NCBI GenBank assembly: GCA_025526915.1
Contig: JAHLKH010000227.1
Location: 1 to 36,197 of the forward strand
Direction: 5' to 3'
DNA length: 36,197 nucleotides
Source of the DNA: Entophlyctis helioformis
Taxonomy: Eukaryota > Chytridiomycota > Chytridiomycetes > Chytridiales > Chytriomycetaceae
A model generated the notes under the pieces. The model was not told the origin of the DNA, did no database searches, and saw only the letters and a program-made list of their open reading frames with translations. Made by a program: the position numbers and the translations under genes. Position 1 is the stretch's first letter. Each line of letters starts with the position of its first letter. Shown here piece by piece: positions 10,091 to 21,775 of the stretch.

Positions 10091-11410
10091 CGTCGCTCTT
10101 CTGTCGGTCGTGCTGCCCCAATGACGTGCCTGCTGATATCCGCACGATCGCCTCGCACTCTGCATGGCTGATATGCATACCGAGCTTGAATGAGCGGCTG
10201 CTGCTGTCGCAAAGCGACTGTTGGTTTATTGGAACGACAGCACCTGGACTGTGGGAGCCGGACACGACGGCGTCTGGCGCAGGCTGAGCACCACCACGCG
10301 CGTGAGATCAAACCCGAGCCAGACGGGCACGGGCGGGCACATGTCGCCATCGCTGTCGACGTCGATGTCGATGTCGCCTTCACTGCCGCTGGTGGCGATC
10401 GTGACCATGGGAGCGTCGGGAATGGCCAGCAGAGTGGCGCGGCTGGCAGCCAGCGACATGTGCAGATGCGACGCAACAGACGCCATGACTGCGCCTGGGG
10501 AAGACACCGCCGCGCCAGGACGGGCAGCCGATGGTTCAGGCGACATGCACTGCTGCACAAAGAGCGGAATGGAGTCGGCAAACGGCATCGAGTACACAAG
10601 CCGCGTGCCGTTGACCGACGGAAAGTCCCACACCTTGATGCCGTCAGCAGCGCCTGTGAGCAGCCGGCCGCACACGATGGCCACGGCCGTCACATGCGCC
10701 GCGTGGCCGTGTATGGTCTTGACATGCGACAGCTCGAGCACCTGGCCTGGGGACAACGAGCAAGCGCCACAACGCGAAGCCATGGTCGGGGCAAGCGTGT
10801 AGACTTGGATTGAGTTGTCCTTGTGTGCGCAGATGACGAACGGGAGCGAGACTGCGATGGCTGTGACAGGAGCATAGGAATGTACAATGGACTCCATGGT
10901 GTTGGTGAACGGGTTCCAAAAGGTTGATGGGCTAGTTGCTGGCCGAACTGGCTTGCCATGAGCACAGCGTGGATCGCTGTCTGCGCCGTCGTCATTGTCG
11001 TCATCATTGACCGAGTCGTCCGAGTCGCTGTAATCCACAAGACTGTGCCATGCGCCAGGCTGGGAATTGTGGCGGTGGTTGGGTCTAGATATGGATGGCA
11101 ATGGGGAGTGCGAGCGCAAGCGCGAGCGAGAAGGATGGCGCATTGGACGAGCTCGACGCGACTGTGGGAGCGGATGCAAGTCGGGCGAGGAAGGTACAGG
11201 AAAGTAGTGAGATGAAGAGAGAATGGACGAATGCGAAAAGCGGACCTGCTGCACAAACGGCTCCCAGCCACCGCCAACGATGGGCGATGCACAAGCAATT
11301 GTCAACTGGAAGGCATTTCCAGGTGCGACTGTGGATGCAAGCATTGGATGCGTTTGCAGATGAAGGTCAACGGGCAGCCAGCACAAGGTGCTCGTCAAGT
11401 TTCCAATGAT
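9873..11410. repeat. Segmental duplication, copy B (direct repeat of 1100-2637)
   Basis: Copy B sits in its natural context: at its right end the F-box reading frame continues without a break past 11410, and at its left end it leads into the intact Crinkler-like gene. That makes it the likely donor and 1100-2637 the derived copy. The spacer between the two genes (10091-10225) is as conserved as the coding parts. Confidence 0.9.
10225..10230 (-). terminator. AATAAA containing the stop codon of the F-box gene
   Basis: The C terminus reads ...TTC CAA TAA ACC on the minus strand, so the stop codon is the TAA of AATAAA. Only 135 bp separate this stop from the ATG proposed for the downstream Crinkler-like gene. 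Confidence 0.4.
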
Positions 11411-12587
11411 GCGAGGAGCCAGACCGCTGCCTGTAGCGCGCCATGAAAAGAGCGATACTTGGAACGACATGGAGCAAGTGCAGACCACTTGATCGACAGC
11501 AGCCGCAGCAACAATCGCTTGAGCGCCGCTGGGAGGCGAGATGCTTGACTGAGCCGTATGCTTGGCAACCATGCGCGGCAGATACCCAGAAGCAGCGTCT
11601 GTTGACGAGTTTACGCGGTACAGTGCCCAGGAGCCACTCGCCATGCCAGCCAGAAGCAGTGTCTCCGACTGCTGCGGCTGGAAGACCTTGATGAGGGTGA
11701 TGGCGTCAGATGGCGACCAAGAAACCGACGGGGCAGATGGATCGGGCACTGGCAGAGGGATGCACGGCTCAGACGCGCCAGTCTCTGCATTGCGCACAGC
11801 AATGGCATGTGCTGGCGCGTGTGTCTGGGACGCGGTGTCCGGCATGAAGATGCGGCTGCCGGCGAATGCGACGACGTGCCCATCGCGTGGCGATTCGAGG
11901 CAGTCGAGGCAGTCGAGGCTGCGCATGGGGGGCTGGATCGTGGTGACATGGAACTGGCCCGCCTCCCAGTTGTGGTGGATGCGATACAAGCGCAGCCAGG
12001 CCTGCCAGCCGATCCACGGCATCATGCATCGGCGGGTCAGCAGGCGCATGAGCAGCAGCATGCGGACGGCCCGAACGACCCACATGCTCGTGGCGGCCGG
12101 GTGCAGGAGCACGGCTTGAACGGCGCGGCGACTGTAGATGCGACTGTGGATGCGACTGTGGATGCGACCGCAGGTGCTGGGCCGAGCGTGACGAGCGTGA
12201 CGAGGAGGGCGAGGAGGGCGAGGAGGGCGAGGGGCGCAGCGACGGACGGCGCGAGAAGCGAGACAGGAACAGCGAGCGCCAGAGGGAGCGGTCAAAGGCC
12301 ATGCGCCGCCAGTGGGTGGCAACAGAGGCCAGCCGCAGCAGGTCGGCCACGCCGAGGTACGCAAAGACGGCGAGCACGAGCTCGTCGGACAGCGCGGCCA
12401 CAAAGTCGACTGCCGGCTGGTGGTTGTTGTGCTGCTGCTGGTTGTGGTTGTAGTTGTTGAGGTGCTGCTGCTGCTCGTTGTAGTTGTGCTCGTTGTAGTT
12501 GTGCTCGTTGTAGTTGTGCTCGTTGTAGTTGTGCTGCGTGCGCAGCCGCTTGGCGGGCCGTCCGGGCAGGCGCTCATCGACGAGCAT
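10226..12587 (-). CDS. F-box/WD40-repeat-like protein
   Basis: The first good ATG (12587) gives MLVDERLPGRPAKRLRTQ, four HNYNE repeats, an Asn/Gln-rich stretch, and an F-box at about 12390-12260: LSDELVLAVFAYLGVADLLRLA then THWRRMAFDRSLWRSLFL. After the F-box the frame must change once between about 12260 and 12130, in short GC-rich tandem repeats, to reach WLRLYRIHHNWEAGQFHV, the linker usually found before the propeller in F-box/WD proteins. The remainder has weak WD-like blades (DGHVVAFAGSRIF, HVTAVAIVCGRLLTGAADGIKVWDF) interrupted by an acidic Ser/Asp insert, and ends QVLSFQ. F-box proteins present substrates to SCF ubiquitin ligases through Skp1; the substrate is unknown. Its 3' third is the source of the fragment at 1453-2637. 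Confidence 0.65.
12473..12536. repeat. 15-bp tandem repeat encoding (HNYNE)4
   Basis: Four copies of gtagttgtgctcgtt on the plus strand give HNYNE repeats near the N terminus of the F-box protein. Confidence 0.85.
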
Positions 12588-14768
12588 GGCCGTTGGGTCT
12601 TTCCGGCAGATCGCGCAACGTCCCCGTTGAGCAGGTCGGTCGGCGTGATGACGTTCAGTAAAAGGTTCGACGGCGCCGGCTGCTGGCCGTTCTGCGGCCC
12701 TTGCCTGCCCTTGTGGTGCTGCTGCTGCTGCTGCTGCTGTCGCTGCGTGTGTCGCTGCCTGCTCGCTCTGCTGCGGCCTCTCCCAACGGCCGTCGCTCGG
12801 TGTGTCTGTCCGTGTCCGTGTGCTCGTCGGCCGCCACTCTCGGCCAGCCAGCCAGCCAGCCCGCCAAGCCCGCCAAGCCCGCCAAGCCCGCCAAGCCGCC
12901 AAGCCAGCCAGCCCGCCAAGCCAACGCCCCTGCAGCCGCCAGCGCTCATACTGTCTGAGAACTGGGGCCCGGCCACAGCACGGCCGAGGCCCTGTAAAGG
13001 CAGACAAACAGCGACCGCCCTGTCCCAGGCACGGCCACCTGCAACCACTCCCTTCCACCACCATCGTGCCACCTCCCGGCGCATCTCCACCACCTCTCGG
13101 CACGGCCTTGGGGCTGCAGGCGGCATGGCCTGGCGTGGCCTCGCATGGCGTGGCGTGGCCCGGCTTTCCTGGCTCGCCCTGGTGGCTGCTGAACACTGCC
13201 TGGCCTGACTGTGGCTCGGCGGCACTCGGACAGACGCGCACGTTGCGACCGCGTTGGGCAGAGGCGGTCTGTGTTTGCTCCTGCGTTGCTGCCTGTCACT
13301 GCGTGGTTGTCCATGTCACTGTGTGCGCTTATGCCGTGTGCCATGTGTCGTGTGCCGTGTGCCGTGTGCCGTGTGTCGTGTGTGCAGAGTCGCCGCTTCT
13401 CTGTTGCTCTGCTCTGTCCTGGGCTGCATCCGCAGGCTTCCGCCTCTCCAGACGCACTCTGTCGGTCTCCTGGGTTGGCTTGTCTGGCACTCCGCTGCTC
13501 TGTCCAGCAGCGCGGCTGTGTGCTGGTACTTTCCGAGAGGGCACGAGGTGGACACACGGTCGCGCTGTCCTTCCAGAGGCGGCTGGTCGGGGAGGCTGTG
13601 GGCCAGCCATCTCGCAAGGACATGGCTGCTTGGCTGCATCTTGGGCCGTGCTGCGTTGCGCATCCTGCTGCTACTGCCTGCTGCTCCTTCTCTCGCTCTC
13701 GTGGTCGCGGTCTTGGTCGTCTGGCGCGGTCGGTTGGGTCGCATGGGCTTGCAACCACGGGCTGGTCTTGGTGGTGGAGCTGCGTGGTGTCTGTTGGTTG
13801 CTGGCTGCGTTGGTGGGCTGGTTGAAGCGTGTCGGGTGAGGCTGTGGCTTGGGATCTTTGCCGCTCCGTAGAATAGGCTTGCTGGTCGGCAAGGGATCCC
13901 GGCAGCAAGCAAAGGACGGGCGGTACAGTTGGGGATCTGACGGCCGCGCCATTGCAGACGGCCTGGATGACTGTGATGGCTAGGGACGGATGCAGCTTGC
14001 GGCGGCTATGGATGGGTGCAGCACGGGCTGGTGCACAGAGTTGCCGTGTCCGACCAAGACATGCCAACTGAATCTGAGCCGCGACGTTGCCCCAAGCCAC
14101 TGGGCTGGATGCGGTGGAACCTGTTGGCGATATTTGTGTATGCAGACGGGGCCTTGCCTTGCACATGACACGGCGGCATGGTGGGCAATGCCGTGCTCGT
14201 CTGTCGCAGGGCCTGCGCTGCGGACATTGTGGACGAGTGGTGGCTGTTGGGCACTGGGCCGGGATGGACAGGCAGAGGCGCGGCTGGATGGATGGATGGG
14301 CAAGACGCGGTGCACAAACGACAGGGCAGGTACAGGAGGCACAGACTTTGATGCGCACACATGCATGCACACGCACACACACACGCACACACATGCGCAT
14401 CTGTATACACATACGAGCCTGCACACACAGCTGGCGCACCTTGACTGGACTGGCTGCACGTTTGTGACGATGTGCAACACAGCAGGACAGACCGAGACGC
14501 GAGGCCCAGCACAAGCAAGCAGGTTTGGCATGGCATGGCATGGCATCGCATAGCAGCATGGCACTTGGCAAGAGCGCGGACGCGGCCGGTGCTGCGTGAC
14601 ACCAGCCCCACCTCTGATCGATCGAACCTGCGACGGGCGGCGTGATCCTCTTGGCTGGCGCATCTGTTGTGCATCTGTTGTGCATCTGTAGTGCATCTGC
14701 TGTGTGTCTGCTATGTGTGAGCTGTAAATACAGCCCGGTTTGGCACACGAGTTGGCTTTCCGCATTCC
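12588..14768. other. Gene-poor low-complexity spacer between the F-box gene (minus) and the Bem3-like gene (plus)
   Basis: About 2.2 kb between two divergent genes. I see no frame with conserved content. It holds short degenerate arrays: CCGCCAAGC units at about 12857-12915, a tgccgtgtg array at 13330-13385, a CA-rich run at 14368-14400, a catgg run near 14526-14550, and tgcatctg-type units at 14655-14705. Both promoters must lie here. Open frames through the region have biased composition and no recognisable domain. Confidence 0.6.
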
Positions 14769-15476
14769 ATGGCAACGTTGCCTGAAGGAGCAGCCGGACC
14801 AGAACGGCGGCACGGCGACGCTGCCATGAGCACCACCAATGGCACCACCAACACAGACGCAAGCACAGACGCCAGCGCAAGCACCAGTGCAGGCACGCCT
14901 CGGCCGGGCCAGCTGCGTGCCGTCGCCATGGCCCGCAGCGGCAGCGACAGCGCGCCATCCACGCCCGTGCTGCTCCAGCAACTGCAGCTGCCGCACCCAC
15001 TCCCGCCGGCGGGCAGCAGCAGCAATGGCAGCAGCAATGGCACCAGCAACAGCCAGATGCACTCGAGCACTGGCCAGGCGCCCTCGTCGTCGTTGTCCTC
15101 ATCGTCGCCGTCGGTGCAGGCGCAGGTCGAAGAGCACCTGGCGGCCATTGCCGGCCTGCTGCAGTCGCTCGCGCCGGTGCCCCCCGCGTCCAGCGACCTG
15201 CTTCTGGACGCCGTCACGGCGGAGCGAAACGCTCTCCGCGCACAGAGCAGCCTGCTGGCCACCATCGTCGAGCGGCAGCGCTCCGTCCTCGTCCTTGTGC
15301 TGCCCGCCTACAGCAAGATCCGCGCCAAGCTGCAGGCCAAGGCGGCGGCTGCCAAGTCGGCTGTTGCCAACTCGGCTGCTGCCCACGCCCGCTCCAACAG
15401 CGCCACTGGTGCCACCACTGCTTCCGCCAGCCCTCCCAACGCGGCCGTCACCGCCCCGCCAGCCGCTGCTCTGCAA

Positions 15477-15511
<35 letters not shown>

Positions 15512-18500
15512 ACAACCACTCAAGCAGCAACGTCCTCCAACTGCCCGCCCTGGCATACCAGCGTCTGGCCCTACAGCACCGTCTGAATCTGCACATGCAT
15601 CGGCAATCGCTGAGCCGGTCCCCACTGGATCTGGTGCAAAGCAGCCTTCCAGCCAACCCAACAACACCCAGCAGCAACAGCAGCAGCAAGTCGCATCTAG
15701 TCCTCTGCTAGCCATGATGAACGTGACAGCCTCCACATCGCTGCCTGGCACGCCTCCTTTGGCAACAACGCCAGCTCCTGAAGCCAGCCCAAAGCCACGC
15801 CCTGCGGCAAACTCGAACCGCAAGTCGTCATTTTACTCGCAGCGCCCCTCGCTGGCCGGCGATCAGTCCCAGACCCACCGCGGCCGCCGAGGCTCAGAGC
15901 CAGATCAAGCCAACACAGATCCAATCACGGTCACTCCTATACGGTGGCTCGGCCTCTGCGCAACTGCTCCTCGGCACGCCTGTCGCGTCCTCGCTCGATC
16001 AGCCGTCTGGCGCACACACGCGCGGCTCCACTTCGTCGTCCAGCAGTTCGGTCACGGGTGCTCCGTACGGCCCATCAGACACCGTCCAGGATCAATTGAC
16101 GCCGTGGGGCTCGGCGAGCAACGGCTCGGCAGCGTCTCCGAATCCCGCCTTGCTTAAGCCTGGATTGCCTCGCCAGCGCCGTGCCACGTCGCCAAGTCGC
16201 ATGTCCACGACAGGAGACGCTGATGATGTGGCCCGCCGTCCCAGCGACTCGGTTGTCTCGCAGCTCAAGACCGACGATCCGCCAGCCAAGGTGTCAAGCG
16301 TGCAGCGCTCCCTTTCGGTGCCAGAAGTCATTGGCATAAATGGGCCAGCCCAGCCTGACGACGACGATTCCAATGCTGGAACGAATACGGAGGACCAGCT
16401 CAACACGCTTACTGCTCGCCGCAGTGAGCCTCCGCTGTCTCTGGCCACAGTCAATGTATCGGTTGTTGGATCCAAAGTCAAGATCAACTCCAAGGGCCGC
16501 GAGCTCATGTCGTTTGTCATTTGTTTGCACGACTCGGCCAATGGCGCAGAGTGGTGTGTCGAGAAACTGTATTCTGACTTTGTCGCGCTCGACACCAAGG
16601 TATACATGGCATTTTACTCGCTCACTCGCTCGCTCACGTGCTTGTTTTCATCTACTCATCCAACACTCGATCCTGCAGATTATGAGTGGTGTTGAGAGCC
16701 GTGCGCTCGCTGTCCAGATTGGAAACCCGCCAGACAAGTCGCTTTTTTCTCCATCGTCCCAGATGAAGGACGAGCATCGCCGCGCCAACCTCGAGATGTA
16801 CCTGCAACACCTCAAGTCTCTCTGCTCCGAGTCTCAGGACCTTGCCGACTTTCTGTGCACCAACATCGCAGATGCGGCTACCGCCACCACGGCGCATGCA
16901 AAGGACGTTGCCGCCCAGTATCTCAAGTCGGGCCTCTTGCACAAGAAGGGCAAGAGCTTTGGGGGCTGGAAGACTCGGTTCTTTGTCATTGACTCCACAG
17001 GTGCTGCCCTTAACTACGCCGATTCACGCGACCGCGAACAGATTGGCAGCATCAGCCTGCGACACTGCTTTGTATCTCGGCAGGTGCCCATCATGGGTGC
17101 CCAGGACGCCAACCGCTTTGGCTTTGTTCTTGCCGAGTACAAAAAGGTGCTGTTTGCGGGCGAGGTCACGCAGGTGTACTTGGGTCCCGACGGCCTCCCA
17201 GACTCCAAGATCGAGAGCAGACACGTGCTGTATGCCGACAACGAGCAGGAGCGCGACGAATGGGTGCGGTGTCTTGCCGGACAGATCCAGATTCTGCGGC
17301 CCAACGACGCCATCAATCTACGCGAGCTGCAGTCGCTGGATGCGGTGCCTGCCACGTACCGCACATCTGTTACGGGCAGTCACGATGATCAGCTGCCGAT
17401 GCAGCGCGGACTCTCTGCGGGCAGCATCCAGCCGCAGCAACGCAAAAACTCGAACCAGCTGCTGCAACAGCCGGCCAGCTTCACATCAAGCAGCGCCATC
17501 AATGTTGGTTCGTCGGGCGGGTTGCACGACCTGAACTCGGCTGCGCCTCATGGACCATCGGTATCTGGCGCAATTCCGATCCGCCGGCAGCAGCCTGGCA
17601 GCATCGCACAGCAGGGATCTCAGAGTAGCTTCAACAATACAGGCGGCCCCGGAGGATCGTCGGCGCAGTCTGCTCATCGCGGATCTCCCTCAAGCTTGCA
17701 GTCTGCATCCGAAGAGGCCGCTCCGACTGGCCAAGGCCATGACACCACGGATGCCGCTCACTCGCACCAGAGTGGGGGTGGACGATCTGTCAATGGGTCG
17801 CTTCAGTCGCTCGTGACCAAGATGAAAGCCGGACGCGCAGCCACGGCACGGGCACCCTCGCCAACTCGAGATGCGGCAGGAGCCGGCGACCATGACAAAC
17901 TGCCATCGCACTCGTCTCTGAAAGGATCGCCTGCCCGAGAATTGCCGCATCCGGTCACGACATCAAGCGAGGGACTGGCCATTTCGCAGGCCAATATGGC
18001 AGCACAAGCCCAGCAACTCTCGTCACCCTTGTCGGCCACCGAGGGGCCGTTGAGACCGTACCGCACAACGCCGCTTGGGCTGGGACCCACAGCGCGGTTG
18101 TCGCGCATTCCGCCACTGCAGACCAGCACGAGTGGGCCTGCACCTGGCTCGTCATTGAGTCCAACCAGGGTCAACATTGCTGGCGGTGCTGGTGCACCTG
18201 TCATGCTCCACTCGCCCACGGTGGGCGGCGGCCGGCTCGGATACTCGATTGTGGACGACAATGAGCGTGTCATGCACCAGCCGACGCCCAAGGCGCTCCT
18301 GGACGAGCTGCCCGAGAACTCGGCGGCGCACATGCAGCGGCAGCAGTCTGGCAAAGACAAGAAGCGGGCGACGCGTGCCGGCAACATGTTCAACAACTGG
18401 GGCAAGAAGAAGAGCGCGGCGCAGGACGTGGGCGGGCGGGCTGGCGCCAAACTCATCTTTGGCGTCACGCTGCAGGAGGCTGTCGCGACGTCGCGGCTCA

Positions 18501-21500
18501 TTGATGGGTTTGAGATGCCTGCTGTCGTGTTCCGGTGCATCGAGTACCTTGACGCCAAGAATGGTGAGTGCTGGCTCTTGCGTGGCTGCGTTGTGGCTGC
18601 GTTGTGGCTGACTGTGGCTGACCTGGCCGATGGATGGCGTTTGCAGCGTACGAGGAGGAGGGACTGTATCGACTGTCGGGCAGCTCGTCGATCATCCAGG
18701 CACTCAAGCAGCGGTTTGATGCCGAGGGCGATGTCAACCTGCTGGAGGAATCGGATGTGTACAATGACGTGCATGCCATCACGGGACTCATGAAGCTGTA
18801 CATGCGCGAGCTGGCTGAGCCGCTGCTGACCAAGGAGCTGCGTACCGAGTTCTTTCACATTGCTGGTAGGCGTTTCTGCTGTGCATGCTTTTTCTGTGAT
18901 GTGAGGCTGAACATGTGGCTCATGGGTTTGCATGCGGCAGATTACACGGAACGGGCGGACCGCGTCACGGAGCTCGGCCGCCTCATCTCGATCCTCCCGT
19001 CGGCCAACTACACGGTGCTCCGCTCGCTCGTTGGCCACCTCATCCATGTTGTGCAGCGCAGCGAGGTCAACAAGATGACGGTCAAGAACGTGTCGATTGT
19101 GTTTTCGCCGACGCTGGGGATTCCGACGAGTATCTTTACGCTCATGATGGGCGAGTACCAGACCGTGTTTCGGTGGTCACCCATGGACGAGACGCGTGGG
19201 CTTGACGCGCCTCGGACACGCGCTGATCCGACTGGGTCACTGTCGGCCGGTGCTGCCGATGCGAGTGCGACTGCGACTGCGACTGGAGCGAGCAATGCGA
19301 CCGGCCCGGGATCAACGGCGACTGGGATGCCCAAGAGCCAATCGGGATCGTCATTGCACTCGCGGACGCCATCGCAAACATCGCAACACATTGCCCCTGC
19401 ACTTGGCGCAGGCAGTACTGGAAAGGCGGGCGGTCAGGGCACGCAACCGCACGTGCATTTCCCTCCTTGGGCCACGCCCGATCCCCCGGCCGCTGCACCG
19501 CCGGCTCAGGCACCCACGCCACACACTCAACCGCCTGCATCATCGTCTGCAGCGTCTGGCGTGGCAACAGCAACAGCCGGGCAGCAACAGTCGCGCAATG
19601 TGAACCTTGCTAACCGGCACCACACGTTTGCTGCCGGGACCAAGCAGCACAACCGGTTCTCCATGCATCCGCTCGGCAAGGTGGATCTGTCCGGTGGAAC
19701 AACAGGGCCAGCAGCAACACCAGCAGCAGTCGCTGGCATTGTTTCGTCTTCTACTATGCCTGTTGATGTCACTGGCGCGACAGTCGTTGGGTCACAGGGC
19801 TCGCTCGCGGCCTCCAACTCGAGTCTCGATAGCCGGACTGCGGGCATGACTTTGGGTGACGGCACGGCGGGAGGGTTTGGGTTCACGCCCGCGTCGTCTA
19901 CGGGCACGTCGTCGCTGGCTGGATCCGTTAGCGATGCGTGGCTGCCGCCGCCACCGGCCGGGCCACCTCCAGGCAACAGCGTCAACGGCGGACTTGCTGC
20001 GCAGGGCGGTGCGGGTGGCAGCCGGGATGCAACCCCTGGCGACGCGACGCAGGTCAACAAGTCGCTGCCAGACCGCCCACCGCCGCCTCCGTTGCCGCCA
20101 CGCAATCCGGTTGTCGATACGCAGCAGGTGCCGGCATTTGCTGCGGTGCAGCCGAGTCTGCCGTCCTTGCCGCGCAATTCGTTTATCGTGGCGCAGTCGC
20201 CTGTCGTTGACGCGGTGCCGCAACCCCATTCGCGCAAGACGTCTGGTGATGCCGTTGTGCAGCCGCCGGCGCGCAAACAGTCTGCCGAGGCATCGCAGTT
20301 GCAGTCCATGGGCATGGCGGATGCGGCTCAAGCACAGCAGCAGCAGCAGCAGCCTCGCGGATCCGTTGGGTCGTCTCTGATGGCTGGCAGCCAAGGGGCC
20401 GAATCAGCGTCGACATCGCCTGGTCAAGGCACATCGCAGCTGGCCGACATCCTTGCCGAGATCCCGCCGCTGCCGACCGTCGCCATCTCCCCGCTGCCGA
20501 TTGACCTGTTTGGGCTTCGCCGCGGATCCAGCTCGTCCGAGTCGACCGGTGCACCGCTCTCGTTTGCGCAAATCCAGGCTGGACTTGGGTATGCAGTCGA
20601 CCAGCCGACAGCGGCGTCGCTGCCGTTTGACACGCCTGGCATGCGGCCGCCACTGCCTGCTGGCGCGGCTGGTCCAGCAGCCACAGCCACGATGGACAAG
20701 ATGCGGCAGAGCCGTCCACTGGACGATCAGCAGCAACAACAGCAGTCGTCGTCCTTTCTGTTTGACACTGGATTCCATGATGGCGATGGATCTGTGCTGG
20801 CCAAGAGTGCGATGGCGACGGCGTCGGCAAGTGGCGCTGTCAAGCCGCGGCCGCGCAAAGACACGAGTCCCGACCGTCTGTCGCCGGATGCTGGCACTGG
20901 AAGCCATGTCGGCGGCGGCAACCGCAACAGCGTCAACTACCTCTACGCGTAAGTTGACTCTCTCTCTGTTTGTGTGTGTGTGTGTGTGTGGCGAGTTGGT
21001 GTTGATGGTGGTCCAAGGCTTTCTGACTGACTGACTGACTGACTGACTGACTGACTGACTGACTGACTGACTGGCCCGCACACGATGGACGGTGGTGGCG
21101 CATACAGAGAGCAAGACGCGATGCTGGCACTCGAGGCACAACTCGAAAGCTTTGCGACACCGCCCATCAACAACCAGCTTGCGTTTGGAGATGCGAGCCT
21201 GGTGCTGGATAGCGGTGGCAGCGGTCTGCTGCTTGGCAGCTACGTGACGGAGCCGATGCTGCGCGTGCAGCAAGCAGGGGCAAACCAGGCGACTCCTCCC
21301 GACAGCTATGACGACTATTCGCCGGGGATCGTTGCCGGCTATGGGTCTGAGCCGGGCAGCGCGTCGGTGGGCGGGATGCCGACACTGGCGACAGCAGCGA
21401 TGACGGCTGGCAACAAGACTGTGACTGCCGAGGGCGAGGCGGCGTCTGCGTCCTCGGATGTGCCCTCGATTGCCGATATCCAACGGCACCTGAACATAAC

Positions 21501-21510
21501 ACCCGAATAA
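14769..21510 (+). CDS. Bem3-like Rho GTPase-activating protein (PX-PH-RhoGAP), about 2100 residues
   Basis: Exons 14769-16599, 16679-18563, 18647-18865, 18941-20948 and 21108-21510; introns start GTATAC, GTGAGT, GTAGGC and GTAAGT. Order of parts: a long Ala/Ser/Gln-rich N terminus; a PX domain at about 16434-16870 (SLATVNVSVVGSKVKI, EKLYSDFVALDTK, then LEMYLQHLKSLC); a PH domain at about 16920-17290 (SGLLHKKGKSFGGWKTRFFV, ending NEQERDEWVRCLAGQI); a 1.1-kb disordered linker; and RhoGAP at about 18450-19170 with the arginine finger in GLYRLSG (Arg at 18670) and NVSIVFSPTLG. The tail is Pro-rich (RPPPPPLPPRNP, a likely SH3 ligand). Bem3 family proteins bind phosphoinositides and inactivate Cdc42 during polarity. 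The frame shifts by one base between about 15840 and 15900 with no good intron. The protein is about twice the length of yeast Bem3. Confidence 0.85.
20970..21073. repeat. GT and GACT microsatellites inside the last intron of the Bem3-like gene
   Basis: A (GT)n run of about 18 bp at 20972-20990 is followed, after a short spacer, by about twelve GACT units (21022-21072). Both lie in intron 20949-21107, between GTAAGT and CATACAG. Confidence 0.85.
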
Positions 21511-21511
21511 A
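21506..21511 (+). terminator. AATAAA containing the stop codon of the Bem3-like gene
   Basis: The last codons read CCC GAA TAA ACA, so the stop is part of AATAAA. The next gene starts only 265 bp downstream. Confidence 0.4.
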
Positions 21512-21775
21512 CACGGCGGGCTATTTAGTGACTCTTGGCCGCGTTGCTGCCAGCGTGCGTGTCTGTTTGTGGGGGGCGTTGGAGTGTCCCAGACCCAGAC
21601 CCCGTCGTTTAACGCCTGCGTCGAACGCCTTCGCACATGAATATCCATTTCGGCACAAGAGTAGCCCGCGTTCAAATTTTGCTTTCAGCCCGCTGCTTGT
21701 TTGTGCACCAGCGACCTCCCGCGCACTTTCCAGCACCAACACCAACACCAACAGCCATCTTCAACCAGACCCGCC

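Noticed and set aside
12588..13225. Upstream extension of the F-box protein by about 200 residues
   Set aside because: The frames are open but consist of Arg/Pro/Gly/Ala repeats that change between frames. The ATG at 12587 gives a more ordinary N terminus before the F-box.
12946..15102. Minus-strand open frame of 718 codons
   Set aside because: It runs antisense to the Bem3-like 5' end and through low-complexity spacer, is rich in Cys/Arg/His, and has no domain. It is a product of GC-rich composition.
17803..19047. Minus-strand open frame of 414 codons
   Set aside because: Antisense to the RhoGAP exons, whose plus-strand protein is strongly conserved.
20970..21073. Tandem units as a possible CRISPR-like or regulatory array
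   Set aside because: The units are 2 and 4 bp with no spacers, and lie inside a eukaryotic intron with normal splice sites.
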